Assembly: GCA_029256185.1 (NCBI GenBank)
Contig: JAQSYI010000062.1
Span: 26,658-90,657 of the forward strand
Direction of reading: 5' to 3'
Length of the DNA: 64,000 bases
Source: Paenibacillaceae bacterium
GTDB lineage: Bacteria > Bacillota > Bacilli > Paenibacillales > NBRC-103111
Part shown: positions 51,027 through 60,589 of the stretch, one piece after another
Numbering within the stretch: position 1 is the stretch's first letter
Layout: every line of letters starts with the position of its first letter
Made by a program: the position numbers and the translations under genes
Notes under the pieces: model-generated
Databases searched by the model: none
Seen by the model: the letters and a program-made list of their open reading frames with translations, nothing else
Told to the model about the DNA's origin: nothing

Positions 51027-52381
51027 GCCCGATTCCCGCCGAAAACAGTCAGAGTCTTGGCATAGCTCAAGGGAGCGGCGACGACGCGCCTGTAGACATC
51101 ATCGGCTTTGGCGTGAAGGGGGAAATCGTGAAACGGAAGCACGTTTATTTCCATAATCCATATTTTACCACTATCATCAATCATGGCATCCACTCCGGTA
51201 TCCGCATAATGGCCTCCTGCGGCTTCCAACACCTCACAGGCCAGCGTGCTGATCTCCACCAGCTCCTTTACCTTTTGCTTGACGGCGGCCTCATCCATCC
51301 GGAGAACCGTTTTTATCGCCGCTTCCCCATGCATCGCATATCCGGCCAGAGTAAAGTTGGATACGAAGCTCTTCTTTTTGCCGAAGCGGGCAAAGACACC
51401 GTTGCATTCCCAGCGCTTGGAGCTGTTTTTTTGTAAAATGATGCGGAAATCCATGGTCCTCTCCTCATGAAGGGGAGCCTGCAAGCCTTTTTGGACAATA
51501 TATCCTTTCCTCGCCAATTTATTAAGGAATTCAGCGGCGGCGCTGCTGTCCATTCGCTTCAATGTATAGGGACGGGCGGATTTGTCGCGCACCTGCAGGA
51601 AGAACAGATAATCATCCCCCTCCTTCACCGCTTTTATGATGCCTTTGGACATGTTGTTAATCCGCGGTTTCAAGTAAAGGGTCTCAAACCGGGAGAAGCT
51701 CTCCTGTACACTGGGAAGCCCCGTTAATAACGTGGTGTATGGAAGATGCTCCCGCAGCTTGGCGTGAGAAGAAAGCCATCTCCACATTTCCCATTTGTCA
51801 AAGTGGTCCTCGCTGAAGTAGCTGTTAAAAATCTTGTCTCCCGTATGCTGAACCAGATCGTTTAGGACCTTGGGTTCAATGGGGACTCTCCGGTAAACGG
51901 CTTCAGGATACGGGAAGGTTCCCTTGTGGAAGCCGCCGCCGTTGGCAGAGGGCCGGTAAAACAAGCCGGATATGGTTTTGGAGGACGGATGTATGCTGTC
52001 TTGGGCACAGAGATAAACCAGTCCCTTAATGTCTTGATAGCCGCGGAAATAATCCAGGTACACTTTCTTAAGAATTTCAGGAGTGATTTCGCTTGCTTGG
52101 ACGAAGGCCACAAATGCGATCACGGGCCCGATATGAACGGTACGCCCCTCTACGCGGATGTCATAATCCAGGCTGGAGGGCAGCGTGAAGCTTTTTTTCA
52201 GCTGGGCCGATAAGCCTATGGTATTTTCGGGCAAGTCTTTTTTTACAATCACTCTGACCTCTCGTCTCCACGAACCCAGTTGCAGCAGCAGGCGTTGGGG
52301 GCGTACCTGAAACTGCTCGGCAAATGATTCATTAACATACAGCATATGAGGATACTGGGATTCGATATAAAGGATGTTCAT
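51023..52381 (-). CDS. YheC/YheD-family ATP-grasp protein B
   Basis: The start is the ATG of MNILYIESQYPHML, 5 bases after AGAGGAG. An upstream in-frame ATG has no site. The 452-aa protein has the YheC/D N-terminal domain with GPVIAFVAFVQASEIT, and an ATP-grasp core (about 220-445) with LYLKPRINNMSKGIIKAVKE, DFRIILQKNSSKRWECNGVF and the metal site GVDAMIDDSGKIWIMEINVLP (DAMIDDSGKIW, IMEINVLP). It is the first gene of a two-gene minus-strand operon with protein A. A sporulation-type -10 box lies about 51 bases before the start. Confidence 0.92.
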   Translation of the reverse strand: MNILYIESQYPHMLYVNESFAEQFQVRPQRLLLQLGSWRREVRVIVKKDLPENTIGLSAQLKKSFTLPSSLDYDIRVEGRTVHIGPVIAFVAFVQASEITPEILKKVYLDYFRGYQDIKGLVYLCAQDSIHPSSKTISGLFYRPSANGGGFHKGTFPYPEAVYRRVPIEPKVLNDLVQHTGDKIFNSYFSEDHFDKWEMWRWLSSHAKLREHLPYTTLLTGLPSVQESFSRFETLYLKPRINNMSKGIIKAVKEGDDYLFFLQVRDKSARPYTLKRMDSSAAAEFLNKLARKGYIVQKGLQAPLHEERTMDFRIILQKNSSKRWECNGVFARFGKKKSFVSNFTLAGYAMHGEAAIKTVLRMDEAAVKQKVKELVEISTLACEVLEAAGGHYADTGVDAMIDDSGKIWIMEINVLPFHDFPLHAKADDVYRRVVAAPLSYAKTLTVFGGNRA

Positions 52382-52431
52382 GGGGGCTCCTCTTTTCACA
52401 GGCGATTTCACTGCTTATGGGCAGTTCACTC

Positions 52432-52440
52432 TATCGTATG
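52432..52440 (-). promoter_or_regulatory. Candidate sigma-K/E -10 box of the YheC/YheD pair
   Basis: On the minus strand CATACGATA fits CATAnnnTA exactly. No clear -35 AC element is visible at the best spacing. It lies in the 178-bp divergent region shared with the third YheC/YheD gene. Confidence 0.4.
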
Positions 52441-52559
52441 GTTCTTTCCTGATTCTGGATACAATCAATCCGGGAATATGCTGAGCTTGATGCACCAATG
52501 CCCATGAAAGCCAATATGATACAATGACTTTCTGCATGATCTGGAGAGGAGAGCGATTC

Positions 52560-53978
52560 ATGCTGGATTTGCAGTCTATAGAGGCAGATGGAATAATGCC
52601 GCGGCTGAGAGTGCCTGAAGACTACGCGGCCAAACACGGGATCGGGAGATCTGCCTCACGCATCCTCCAATTTGGCAATGCGCAGTGCGCTGTCCGGGTC
52701 AATCTCAGCAGAAGCATGCCGGCCCATGAGCTTGCGTTCTCGGAACAGGGGATGCGCGAGCTTAATCTTCCTGCCGGCAACTCCTATGCATTAAAGCAGA
52801 CGGCGGACAGCTTGATCATCGGTCCGTACGTGGGGATTCTGCTAAAAAGGAAGAAGAAGAATATTGCTCCGGACCTGCTGGATGATCTGGCGCGGTTTTA
52901 TGACCGGCTGGGCGGAGCCTTGCTTGTTTTTGCCGGAGATTCTGTCCGCATGGAGAAAAGAACAATCGAAGGCTTTGTGTATAACGCCCGGTCCAAGCTA
53001 TGGACATGGGAAAAAGATTGCTCTTATCCGGCGGCTATTTTTTGCAGAGCACACCTGAGCAAGACGTTGGCGGATCATTTTAATGCCGTTCTGGGAAAGC
53101 GGATATTCAATGATTACCGTATGAATAAATGGAGAATGCACCAAATATTACTGCAATCCTCCGCTCTTCGAAGGCATATTCCCCAAAGCCGTCTGCTGCG
53201 CAAGCCTGCCGATCTGGTGGATATGCTGGGGGAGTGCAAGGCGGTGTATATCAAGCCGCTGCAGGGGTCCGGCGGAAGGGACGTCATGAAGGCTCTTCAT
53301 GCATCGTCCGGGTTCTCTCTGGTTTACCGGCGGGAAGGGGAACGGTTTGCGGCACAATCGTTTCGGAGCGTTCAAGGGTTAAGCCGTTTTGTGGAGAAGC
53401 GCAGCCAGGATCGAAAATATATGCTGCAGCAAGGCATCGAGCTGTTGTCGCATCAGGGCAGGCTGATGGACTTCCGTCTGGTTCTGGTGAAGGACGGGCG
53501 GGGAAGCTGGAAATGTACGGGCATTATTGCCAGATACGGCCCCGAGGGAAGCATCGTAAGCAATATCAATGCCGGTGGACATGCGGAGGACAGCCGCACC
53601 GCCTTAAGGAAGGTTCTCAAAGGCATCAAGGATGAAGAGATTGGGCGCATTCACAAAAAAATGAAGCGTTGTGCCCTGGCAGCAGCGCAGGAAATAGAGG
53701 CCAACGGTATCCATGCGGGCAATTTGGGCATTGACCTGGCTCTTGACGCAGGCTTGCATGTATGGATTCTGGAAGTCAATCATAATGATCCTGATCATAC
53801 GATTGCTCTGGATGCCGGCAAGCAACGGATCTACGAGGAAACCATTGCCTGCAATCTTTTGTATGCCAGGAAGCTGGCCGGTTTTGGCGCTGACCGGCAT
53901 GGGAAGCCCGGTTGTAAGCCGGAGAAGGTAAAGGTCGCGATGGCAGATCCCTCAAGCGAGCTTTCAGAGCCGCATTAA
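52560..53978 (+). CDS. YheC/YheD-family ATP-grasp protein C
   Basis: The start is the ATG of MLDLQSIEADGIM, 7 bases after GAGAGGAGAG. An ATG 12 codons earlier is less well placed. The 472-aa protein has the same plan as protein B: an N-terminal domain with GPYVGILLKRKKKNIAPD, then ATP-grasp with VYIKPLQGSGGRDVMKALH, DFRLVLVKDGRGSWKCTGII and the metal site LGIDLALDAGLHVWILEVNHN (LGIDLALDAGLHVW, ILEVNHN). It diverges from the A/B operon. Three paralogues side by side suggest joint work on the same spore-coat or wall substrate. Confidence 0.92.
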   Translation: MLDLQSIEADGIMPRLRVPEDYAAKHGIGRSASRILQFGNAQCAVRVNLSRSMPAHELAFSEQGMRELNLPAGNSYALKQTADSLIIGPYVGILLKRKKKNIAPDLLDDLARFYDRLGGALLVFAGDSVRMEKRTIEGFVYNARSKLWTWEKDCSYPAAIFCRAHLSKTLADHFNAVLGKRIFNDYRMNKWRMHQILLQSSALRRHIPQSRLLRKPADLVDMLGECKAVYIKPLQGSGGRDVMKALHASSGFSLVYRREGERFAAQSFRSVQGLSRFVEKRSQDRKYMLQQGIELLSHQGRLMDFRLVLVKDGRGSWKCTGIIARYGPEGSIVSNINAGGHAEDSRTALRKVLKGIKDEEIGRIHKKMKRCALAAAQEIEANGIHAGNLGIDLALDAGLHVWILEVNHNDPDHTIALDAGKQRIYEETIACNLLYARKLAGFGADRHGKPGCKPEKVKVAMADPSSELSEPH

Positions 53979-54058
53979 CCATTTCTGTAACTTTTACGGA
54001 ATTTATGGTCTTGTTCCCCGGCCGGCTCCGGTTTAGACTTAGGACCGAGGTGATAGGA

Positions 54059-57000
54059 ATGAGCCAACTAGCAGAGAAGGTAACGGTTACGGTTGAGACG
54101 GTCGAGCTTGCGACCTATGCGGAACCCCCATGCGAGGAATTGCCCATGTTCGCGGAAAACCGTGTGCACCAGCGGACCAGCGGCAATCCGTATCCCAGCA
54201 AGATCGTGCTTAAGGTCAACCGGGAAAAGCGCGAGCTCCGAGAGCATACCCTGATTAAGCTGGAGAATGAGTTTTTGGAAATCGGCATTCTTCCTGAGCT
54301 GGGGGGACGTATTTTCTCCGCCAGGGACAAGGTGAACCAGTACGACTTTTTCTATAAGCAAAGTGTGATTAAGCCCGCGCTGATCGGCGCATTGGGCTCC
54401 TGGATCTCGGGCGGCCTGGAATTCAACTGGCCGTACCATCACCGTCCGTCCACCTTCATGCCGGTTGATTATCATATTGAGAAGACGCCGGACGGCAGCG
54501 CCATTGTCTGGCTCTCGGAGCATGACCCTGCCGAGAGAATGAAGGGTATGGTGGGGATTGTACTGCATCCGGGAGAGGCTGTATTCGAGACCCGGGTCCG
54601 GCTGTACAATCCCACGGAGGTGAGGCGCTCCTTCCTGTGGTGGGAGAATGCTGCGGTGCCGGTCAACAAGAGCTATCAGATCTTCTTCCCGCCGGATGTT
54701 TCCCACGTGAATTTTCATTATAAGCGTTCTGTGACCACCTATCCCGTGGCCGCCAAGGAAACCGGCCCCTATAACGGCATCCGGCTTGAGCAGGATACAG
54801 ATATCAGCCTGCACCGCAACACTGTGCAGCCCACCTCTTATTTCAGCGCAGCCTCCCAATACGATTTCTTCGGCGGGTATGACCATGACAGGCAATGCGG
54901 GGTGGTCCATGTGGCCAACCATCATATTTCGCCGGGAAAAAAATTGTTTACCTGGGCTTATAATCAGTTGTCCCAGTCATGGGAGAAGGCGCTGACGGAT
55001 ACGGACGGCGAATACGCCGAGCTCATGGCAGGCTGCTATTCGGACAACCAGCCGGACTTCGCCTGGCTGGAGCCGCAGGAAACGAAGAGCTTCTCCCAAT
55101 ACTGGTATCCCATCGGCAGCCTGGACACTCCCTGCTTCGCTAACGTCAACGGAGCCATCAGCATCTCCGGCAGCAGGCTGCGGGTGCAAACCACCAGAGC
55201 GTTGGAGCAGGCAGGGGTCCAAATATTCCGTCACGGTCAACTTGTATACGAAGCGGTAGCCGAACTGCATCCGGGCATACCACACTCCTTCGATTGCCCG
55301 GAAGATATTGCCAATGGAAGCCATATTAAGATAAGCTGTAGAGGGGTGATTCTGATGGAGGTTGAGCTTGCGGACCCGCGGGCAACGCTTCTCCCCGAAC
55401 CCCTGGCTCCCTTGCCTAATCCGAAGGAGGTTCCCCAGGCGCTGCAGCTCTATCTGCAGGGCGTCCATGTGTGGCAGTACCGGGATCCTGCCGCTTCACC
55501 GGTATGCTATTGGCAGGAGGCGCTTCGCCGGGATCCGGAGTTCGCGCCTGCACTGCTGGCACTGGCGGAATATTACTACAAGTCGGCTTTCTTTGACCAG
55601 GCGCTGAAGGCGGCCGAGCAGGCGCTGGATATCCTGACCCGCTATAATTCACGGTTGGAGGACGGCAAGGCATACTATCTGTTAGGTCTCATCCATGCTG
55701 AACAGAAGCAATACGGCAAGGCCTATGATTTCTTCTACAAGGCCAGTTGGAGTCAGGCGTATCTGTCAGCCTCCATGAGAGCTCTGGCCAAGCTGGACGG
55801 ACGCAGAGGAGATCATGTGGCGATGCTGGCGCATTGCAATGAGGCTTTGCGCAACAATGCGGACAACAGCGCGGCAGCGTTCCTGAAGGGCCTGGCTCTG
55901 CTGCGCTCGGGAGCCGTTGCGGAAGCGGCGGGGGTTGCAGCAGCGATGCTGGGGAAGGACCCTCTGGATCATACGGCCAGATACCTGCTCTTGCGCTCCG
56001 GTGTTATGGCCGAGGCAGAATTTGTGTCGGCGATGAGAAGCGATCCTTCCCAGACCTGCCTGGACCTGGCGGTGCTGCTCCTGGATGCGGGGCTTGCGGA
56101 GGAAGCGGCCGAGGCGCTGGAGACGCTCTGCCGTCATTACGGTGAACCGGCCTCCATGGTCTACTATGCGCTGGCCACACTGAGCCAAGACGGACAGGCC
56201 CTGTGCCGCAAGGCGGAGGTCACGCCTGTAGGCCGGACGTTTCCGTTTCGGCTGAGGGAACTGGATATTCTGCAGCAGGTTGTGGAGCAATATCCCGACA
56301 GTCCCCAGGCCTGCTATCTTCTCGGCTGCCTGTTGTACAGCAAGGGACATCATGAGAAGGCCCGCCGGTTATGGCTTAAGCCAACCGGGCTTGAGGCTGC
56401 GGATTATGCAGCGTACAGAAACTTGGCCGTGGCTTCTTTCTCCCGCCTGCAGCACAAGGAAGAGTCGCTGCCGCTTCTGCGGACTGCGCTTGCGCTGCAA
56501 CCCGGGGATGAACAGCTCCTATATGAAACCGTGTATGTGATGGCCAAGCTGGGAGTGGCTCCAACGGAAAGATCCGCATTCCTGGAGGAGCATCTGGAGC
56601 ATATCACCCGGGATGATCTTGTCCTTGAACTGGCCCGGGCATATAATCAGGCTGGAGAGGCGGAGCAGGCGCTCAGGCTGCTGCTTGGCCATTCCTTCGT
56701 CCCGTGTGAAGGCGGGGAGCATGCCGTTGCCGAGCAGTACATGTATGCCTGCCATTACAGAGGCAGAGAGGAATGGAGGAAGGGCCGCGCAGAGGCTGCT
56801 CTGGATTACTTCCGCCGGGCCCAAGCTCTGCCGTCCAACCTTGGCGCAGGGCTGTGGCATGAAGCCAAGCTCACGCCTCATCAATATTATGAGGCCGTCT
56901 GTCTGGATGCGCTGGGCCGCGGGCAGGAGGCGATGGTCCTGTACAGCCATATTATGAGGCTCACCCTGGACTATTTCTCCAACATGCATCTGCCGGAGCT

Positions 57001-57334
57001 GCCGTACTATCAGGCGCTGTGCCAGCGCCGCACGGGCCATGAGCTGCAGGGCGGCATGCTGATCGGCCGCTGTCTGAGGCAGTGGAGGGGGGAGCTTGCC
57101 GTGGAGGATGCGGGGCATTTCGGAACGACTCCCTTCTTCATCTCGTATTGCGATGATCCCAAGACGGCAAGAGAGGCATATTACAGCTATTTGCTTGGGC
57201 TGGGCCATGCCTATCTGGGAGAGCAGGACAATGCGCGGAATTATCTGGCCGCCTCCTGCCGGCTGGACCCTGCACGTCTGTATAATTTGCTGGAGCTGCA
57301 AGAGACGGGAGGCGAACGGGTATGGACGGTCTGA
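54059..57334 (+). CDS. DUF5107-TPR protein, 1091 aa
   Basis: The ATG follows GAGGTGATAGGA. The N-terminal part (about 30-330) is a galactose-mutarotase-like DUF5107 domain with LEIGILPELGGRIFSARDK, SGGLEFNWPYHHRPSTF and FSQYWYPIGSLDTP. The C-terminal half (about 470-1085) consists of tetratricopeptide-like helical repeats such as ALLALAEYYYKSAFFDQALKAAEQAL. There is no signal peptide. DUF5107-TPR proteins occur beside glycosidases in many bacteria, and the domain resembles carbohydrate-binding beta-sandwiches. Whether it is enzymatic is not settled here. The next gene overlaps by 13 bp, so the operon is translationally coupled. Confidence 0.9.
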   Translation: MSQLAEKVTVTVETVELATYAEPPCEELPMFAENRVHQRTSGNPYPSKIVLKVNREKRELREHTLIKLENEFLEIGILPELGGRIFSARDKVNQYDFFYKQSVIKPALIGALGSWISGGLEFNWPYHHRPSTFMPVDYHIEKTPDGSAIVWLSEHDPAERMKGMVGIVLHPGEAVFETRVRLYNPTEVRRSFLWWENAAVPVNKSYQIFFPPDVSHVNFHYKRSVTTYPVAAKETGPYNGIRLEQDTDISLHRNTVQPTSYFSAASQYDFFGGYDHDRQCGVVHVANHHISPGKKLFTWAYNQLSQSWEKALTDTDGEYAELMAGCYSDNQPDFAWLEPQETKSFSQYWYPIGSLDTPCFANVNGAISISGSRLRVQTTRALEQAGVQIFRHGQLVYEAVAELHPGIPHSFDCPEDIANGSHIKISCRGVILMEVELADPRATLLPEPLAPLPNPKEVPQALQLYLQGVHVWQYRDPAASPVCYWQEALRRDPEFAPALLALAEYYYKSAFFDQALKAAEQALDILTRYNSRLEDGKAYYLLGLIHAEQKQYGKAYDFFYKASWSQAYLSASMRALAKLDGRRGDHVAMLAHCNEALRNNADNSAAAFLKGLALLRSGAVAEAAGVAAAMLGKDPLDHTARYLLLRSGVMAEAEFVSAMRSDPSQTCLDLAVLLLDAGLAEEAAEALETLCRHYGEPASMVYYALATLSQDGQALCRKAEVTPVGRTFPFRLRELDILQQVVEQYPDSPQACYLLGCLLYSKGHHEKARRLWLKPTGLEAADYAAYRNLAVASFSRLQHKEESLPLLRTALALQPGDEQLLYETVYVMAKLGVAPTERSAFLEEHLEHITRDDLVLELARAYNQAGEAEQALRLLLGHSFVPCEGGEHAVAEQYMYACHYRGREEWRKGRAEAALDYFRRAQALPSNLGAGLWHEAKLTPHQYYEAVCLDALGRGQEAMVLYSHIMRLTLDYFSNMHLPELPYYQALCQRRTGHELQGGMLIGRCLRQWRGELAVEDAGHFGTTPFFISYCDDPKTAREAYYSYLLGLGHAYLGEQDNARNYLAASCRLDPARLYNLLELQETGGERVWTV

Positions 57335-58782
57335 AGCAAGGCGAGCTGCTGCTTGGCACTTCTGTACCGGACGGTCTGGTGAAGGTGGGGAGGGTGGCGC
57401 CGAAGGCAGCTTCACAGATCAGGGAATCGAGAATCGGGATCGGACTGGAGAAGCTGGACCGCTCTCTGTATGACCCGGAGAAGGTGTACGGCCAGTTGGC
57501 TGCGCTGGGAGTGAAGTGGGTGCGGATTCAGTCCGGCTGGGCCAAGACCGAGAAGGAGCGGGGGATATACAGCTTCGAGTGGCTGGATGCCATCGTGGAC
57601 AGCCTGCTTGACCGGCATATGGTGCCCTGGATGTGCCTATGCTACGGCAATGAATTGTACGATGACCGGGCCAACAACAAGACGGGAGCCATCGGCTGCC
57701 CGCCCATCCACAGCGAGGAAGCCAAGGCGGCATGGAGCAGGTATGTGTCGGCCTGCGTCAGCCGGTACAAGGGGCGGGTGGAATACTTTGAGGTATGGAA
57801 CGAGCCTGACGGCACGCATTGCTGGCGGCATGGGGTCAATGCCCGGGAATACGGTCGCTTCGCCGCGGACACGGCGCGGGCCGTCAAGTCGGCCAATCCC
57901 GGGGCCAAGGTGCTGGGCGGCTCATTCTGCGGAACCGAGCTGCAGTTTCTCCATCAGGCCCTTCAGGAAGGGTTGGGGGAGGATCTGGACTATGTCACCT
58001 ACCACAATTACAAGTTCGATATTGAGGCGGGCGTTCTGGAATTCGTTCGCACCATGCGGGCGATCATCGACCAGTTCAATCCGCGGATCGGCATTATTCA
58101 GGGGGAAACGGGGGCCCCGTCCGCATTCGGCCGGGGCGCGTTGAAATCTTCCGGCTGGACGTATGACCGTCAGGCCAAGTTTTTGCTGCGGCGGATGATG
58201 ATTGATCTCATGTGCGAGGTTAAATTCGCTTCCTACTTTACCCTGGTGGATATGTACGAGAATCTGGGCGGTTCAGAGCCGACCATCGAGATGACCAAAG
58301 AGTTCTATGGCTATTTCGGTGTTCTGGAGGAGCGGTTTGACGGTGACACGCCCCTTGGCGAATATGCTCCCAAACCTTCCTATTATGCGTTCCAGCATCT
58401 ATGCTCTCTTTTCCCGGGGGAGATGAGGCCTGTGGATCTGCCCCTTAGTATGGAGGCGCTGCCCTCCCGGGCAGTGGGCGGCTATGATGTCAGGCCGGAT
58501 GATCCCAAGCTCGTGCATACGGGCTTCCGCAAGGAGAACGGCTCCGCCGCTTTTGTCTACTGGTATGCCGCGGATATTATGAAGGAATGCTACAGCTCCA
58601 CTATCTCGTTTCATTATATGGGAGAATGCGGAGACATTCGTCTGGTGGATTTGTACAGCGGCAATATATATGAGCTTGACGGGAGCATCCTTGAGCAGCC
58701 GTACAGGGGAGCGTTCCGGCTTAAGCATCTGCCGCTGCGGGATTATCCTCTTGTGATTACTTTCGGAGATTTTATCAGTTAG
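57322..58782 (+). CDS. GH39-like clan GH-A glycosidase
   Basis: The ATG overlaps the end of the DUF5107 gene by 13 bp and follows GGGAGGCGAAC. The 486-aa protein is a TIM-barrel glycosidase of clan GH-A. The acid/base residue is E161 in FEVWNEPDG and the likely nucleophile is E262 in IIQGETGAPS, at the expected distance. The N-terminus RIGIGLEKLDRSLYDPEKVYG and LGVKWVRIQSGWAKTE match beta-xylosidase (GH39)-like enzymes, but GH5-type families are also possible. There is no signal peptide, so it should act on imported oligosaccharides. It lies in an operon with DUF5107 and an SGNH esterase. Confidence 0.85.
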   Translation: MDGLKQGELLLGTSVPDGLVKVGRVAPKAASQIRESRIGIGLEKLDRSLYDPEKVYGQLAALGVKWVRIQSGWAKTEKERGIYSFEWLDAIVDSLLDRHMVPWMCLCYGNELYDDRANNKTGAIGCPPIHSEEAKAAWSRYVSACVSRYKGRVEYFEVWNEPDGTHCWRHGVNAREYGRFAADTARAVKSANPGAKVLGGSFCGTELQFLHQALQEGLGEDLDYVTYHNYKFDIEAGVLEFVRTMRAIIDQFNPRIGIIQGETGAPSAFGRGALKSSGWTYDRQAKFLLRRMMIDLMCEVKFASYFTLVDMYENLGGSEPTIEMTKEFYGYFGVLEERFDGDTPLGEYAPKPSYYAFQHLCSLFPGEMRPVDLPLSMEALPSRAVGGYDVRPDDPKLVHTGFRKENGSAAFVYWYAADIMKECYSSTISFHYMGECGDIRLVDLYSGNIYELDGSILEQPYRGAFRLKHLPLRDYPLVITFGDFIS

Positions 58783-58796
58783 AATGGAGGATCATT

Positions 58797-59867
58797 GTGA
58801 CTTCAAGAGTGAATGAACAATACTTTCGCAGGAATTATGTGATTCATGAGAAGGATATTACGTTTCATGATGTGAGGGAAGCTCCGTTTGGGCTTTATGG
58901 ATTATACCAGCCGCAGCAAGAAGCGGTGTTCAAGCGACTGCCGGATTCGGTGGCAGAGGCAACAAGCGAACGGGTTTCCCAACTGTACAAGAACACATCG
59001 GGGGGGAGGGTGCGGTTTGTCACAGACTCCTCCTGCATTGCCATCAAGGCCAAGATGCCCTATATCGCCCATCGTTCCATCATGTCCTTGTTGTGTACGG
59101 CTGGATTCGATCTGTACGTCAGGCAAAATAATACGGAAATTTACCGTACCAGCTTCCGCCCGCCGATTGACATGGAGGACGGGTTTGAGAATATCATCCA
59201 TTTCAAGGACGCTTCATTGCGGGAGATCACCATCTATTTTCCTCTTTATAACGATGTGGACAGCTTGGAGATTGGTGTTCGTGACGGGGCGGCGCTGCTG
59301 CAGCATGCGGATTATGCCATCCCTGACCCCGTCGTCTATTACGGCTCTTCCATTACACAGGGAGCCAATGCTTCCCGCCCCGGGATGAGTTATGAAGCCA
59401 TGATTTCCCGGCGGCTGGATTGCGATTTTATTAATCTGGGATTCGCGGGGAGCGCGAGAGGCGAGACGGCTATGGCGGAATACATTTCTACGCTCCGCTG
59501 CAGTGCCTTCGTATGCGATTATGACCATAATGCGCCTACAGCGGAGCATCTGCGCAATACCCATGAAAAGCTGTACCGGACGGTCCGGGAGAAGCAGAAG
59601 ACAATTCCGATTTTGCTGCTCTCCAGACCCACAGGCTCTTCCGCCAGTGCGGATGATCATGAGAGAAGGAGCATTGTGTTCAGCACTTATCATAATGCCC
59701 GAAGCAGCGGCGACGATAATGTCCATTTCGTTGACGGATTCTCCTTGTTCGGAGCAGCGGACAGCGATGATTGTTTTGCAGACGGGGTCCATCCGAATGA
59801 TCTGGGGCTATACCGGATGTCGGAGCTGATCGGCAAGACGCTGCGGATAGCTCTGATGAAAAAGTAA
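58797..59867 (+). CDS. SGNH/GDSL hydrolase, probable carbohydrate esterase
   Basis: The GTG start follows AATGGAGGA, 15 bases after the glycosidase stop. The 356-aa protein has a beta-rich N-terminal domain (about 1-170) and a C-terminal SGNH domain. The nucleophile is S185 in YYGSSITQG, the block II Gly is in NLGFAGSARG, and the catalytic D329 and H332 are in DGVHPNDLG. This two-domain plan matches the CE17/CE20-type deacetylases that remove acetyl groups from xylan, mannan or pectin fragments. Together with the glycosidase it would trim decorated oligosaccharides in the cytoplasm. Substrate is inference. Confidence 0.88.
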   Translation: MTSRVNEQYFRRNYVIHEKDITFHDVREAPFGLYGLYQPQQEAVFKRLPDSVAEATSERVSQLYKNTSGGRVRFVTDSSCIAIKAKMPYIAHRSIMSLLCTAGFDLYVRQNNTEIYRTSFRPPIDMEDGFENIIHFKDASLREITIYFPLYNDVDSLEIGVRDGAALLQHADYAIPDPVVYYGSSITQGANASRPGMSYEAMISRRLDCDFINLGFAGSARGETAMAEYISTLRCSAFVCDYDHNAPTAEHLRNTHEKLYRTVREKQKTIPILLLSRPTGSSASADDHERRSIVFSTYHNARSSGDDNVHFVDGFSLFGAADSDDCFADGVHPNDLGLYRMSELIGKTLRIALMKK

Positions 59868-59871
59868 ATGG

Positions 59872-59907
59872 CCAGGCTCCCTCTTGCGTGCTTAAGAGGG
59901 AGCCTGG
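59872..59907. terminator. Strong hairpin between convergent genes
   Basis: CCAGGCTCCCTCTT pairs perfectly with AAGAGGGAGCCTGG around GCGTGCTT. There is no T-run on either side, but the stem is very stable and lies between two convergent genes. Confidence 0.65.
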
Positions 59908-59950
59908 AGTTGCAGTTACGCTGCTTGATTCGGGGAGCCTGGCGCTGTGG

Positions 59951-60367
59951 TCACATTTCCTTCTGGTACCGGATTGTGAACCACATGTTCAGGATATGAT
60001 AGGTCGTGAAGACCAGCACCACCGCCAAGGTTGCCCACAAGGGAGCGTCGATCAGGATCAGGAGATACGCAATAGCCATGATCAGCCACTGCACAATATC
60101 TGCCGATCTGGCCTTGGCCCGGTTCGTGATGCTCCGGTTCCGCTCATCCTTAAGCTCAATTTCCTTCAGCCGCTTCTGTTGGGGGTGCTTATTGTCGTAG
60201 CGGATCATGAACAGACTGGGGAGGCTGATTCCGCTTAAGCTTGCACCGACTCCAATGCAGATCCCCGACCATGCCTTTAGCTCTTCACCTTGAAGAAGAA
60301 AGCTTACGCCTATCAGAACAATCCCCAATACAATGCCGCCTATGCAAACGGAAGGTTTCTTTAACAC
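59951..60367 (-). CDS. Four-helix membrane protein, DUF2178-like
   Basis: A GTG start follows GAGGAGGAGACGCC and overlaps the end of the XRE gene by 7 bp. The 138-aa protein has hydrophobic segments at about 8-25, 33-54, 90-107 and 110-130. Between helices 2 and 3 is a conserved charged motif, LKDERNRSITNRAKARS, which resembles the DER-x-x-x-I-x-x-K-A signature of DUF2178-type proteins encoded beside small XRE regulators. The function of such pairs is unknown. The regulator probably controls both genes. Confidence 0.8.
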   Translation of the reverse strand: MLKKPSVCIGGIVLGIVLIGVSFLLQGEELKAWSGICIGVGASLSGISLPSLFMIRYDNKHPQQKRLKEIELKDERNRSITNRAKARSADIVQWLIMAIAYLLILIDAPLWATLAVVLVFTTYHILNMWFTIRYQKEM

Positions 60368-60567
60368 GGCGTCTCCTCCTCATAGATAAAGATCTCCTCA
60401 ATCGACATGCCGAAGAAGCGGGAGAGCTTAAAGGCCAGCAGAATGGAGGGATTGTAGCGGCCGTTCTCCAGAGAACCGATGGTTTGTCTGGAGACCTCCA
60501 GAATCGAGGCAAGCTCCTCTTGCTTGATGCCCCGCTGTTTGCGTATTTCTTCCAGACGATTTTTCAC
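60361..60567 (-). CDS. Small XRE-family regulator, YozG-like
   Basis: The GTG of MKNRLEEIRKQRGIKQEELA is chosen because AAAGGAGCGTG precedes it. An ATG 11 codons upstream lacks a site and would lie inside the promoter dyad. The 68-aa protein is almost entirely one Cro/CI helix-turn-helix (about 5-58, with LASILEVSRQTIGSLENGRYN and FFGMSIEEIFIYEE). Proteins of this size usually autoregulate a two-gene operon with a membrane partner, as is the case here. The promoter at 60612-60640 is flanked by an inverted repeat, a likely operator. Confidence 0.92.
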   Translation of the reverse strand: MKNRLEEIRKQRGIKQEELASILEVSRQTIGSLENGRYNPSILLAFKLSRFFGMSIEEIFIYEEETPC

Positions 60568-60589
60568 CTGCACGCTCCTTTCAAAAACA

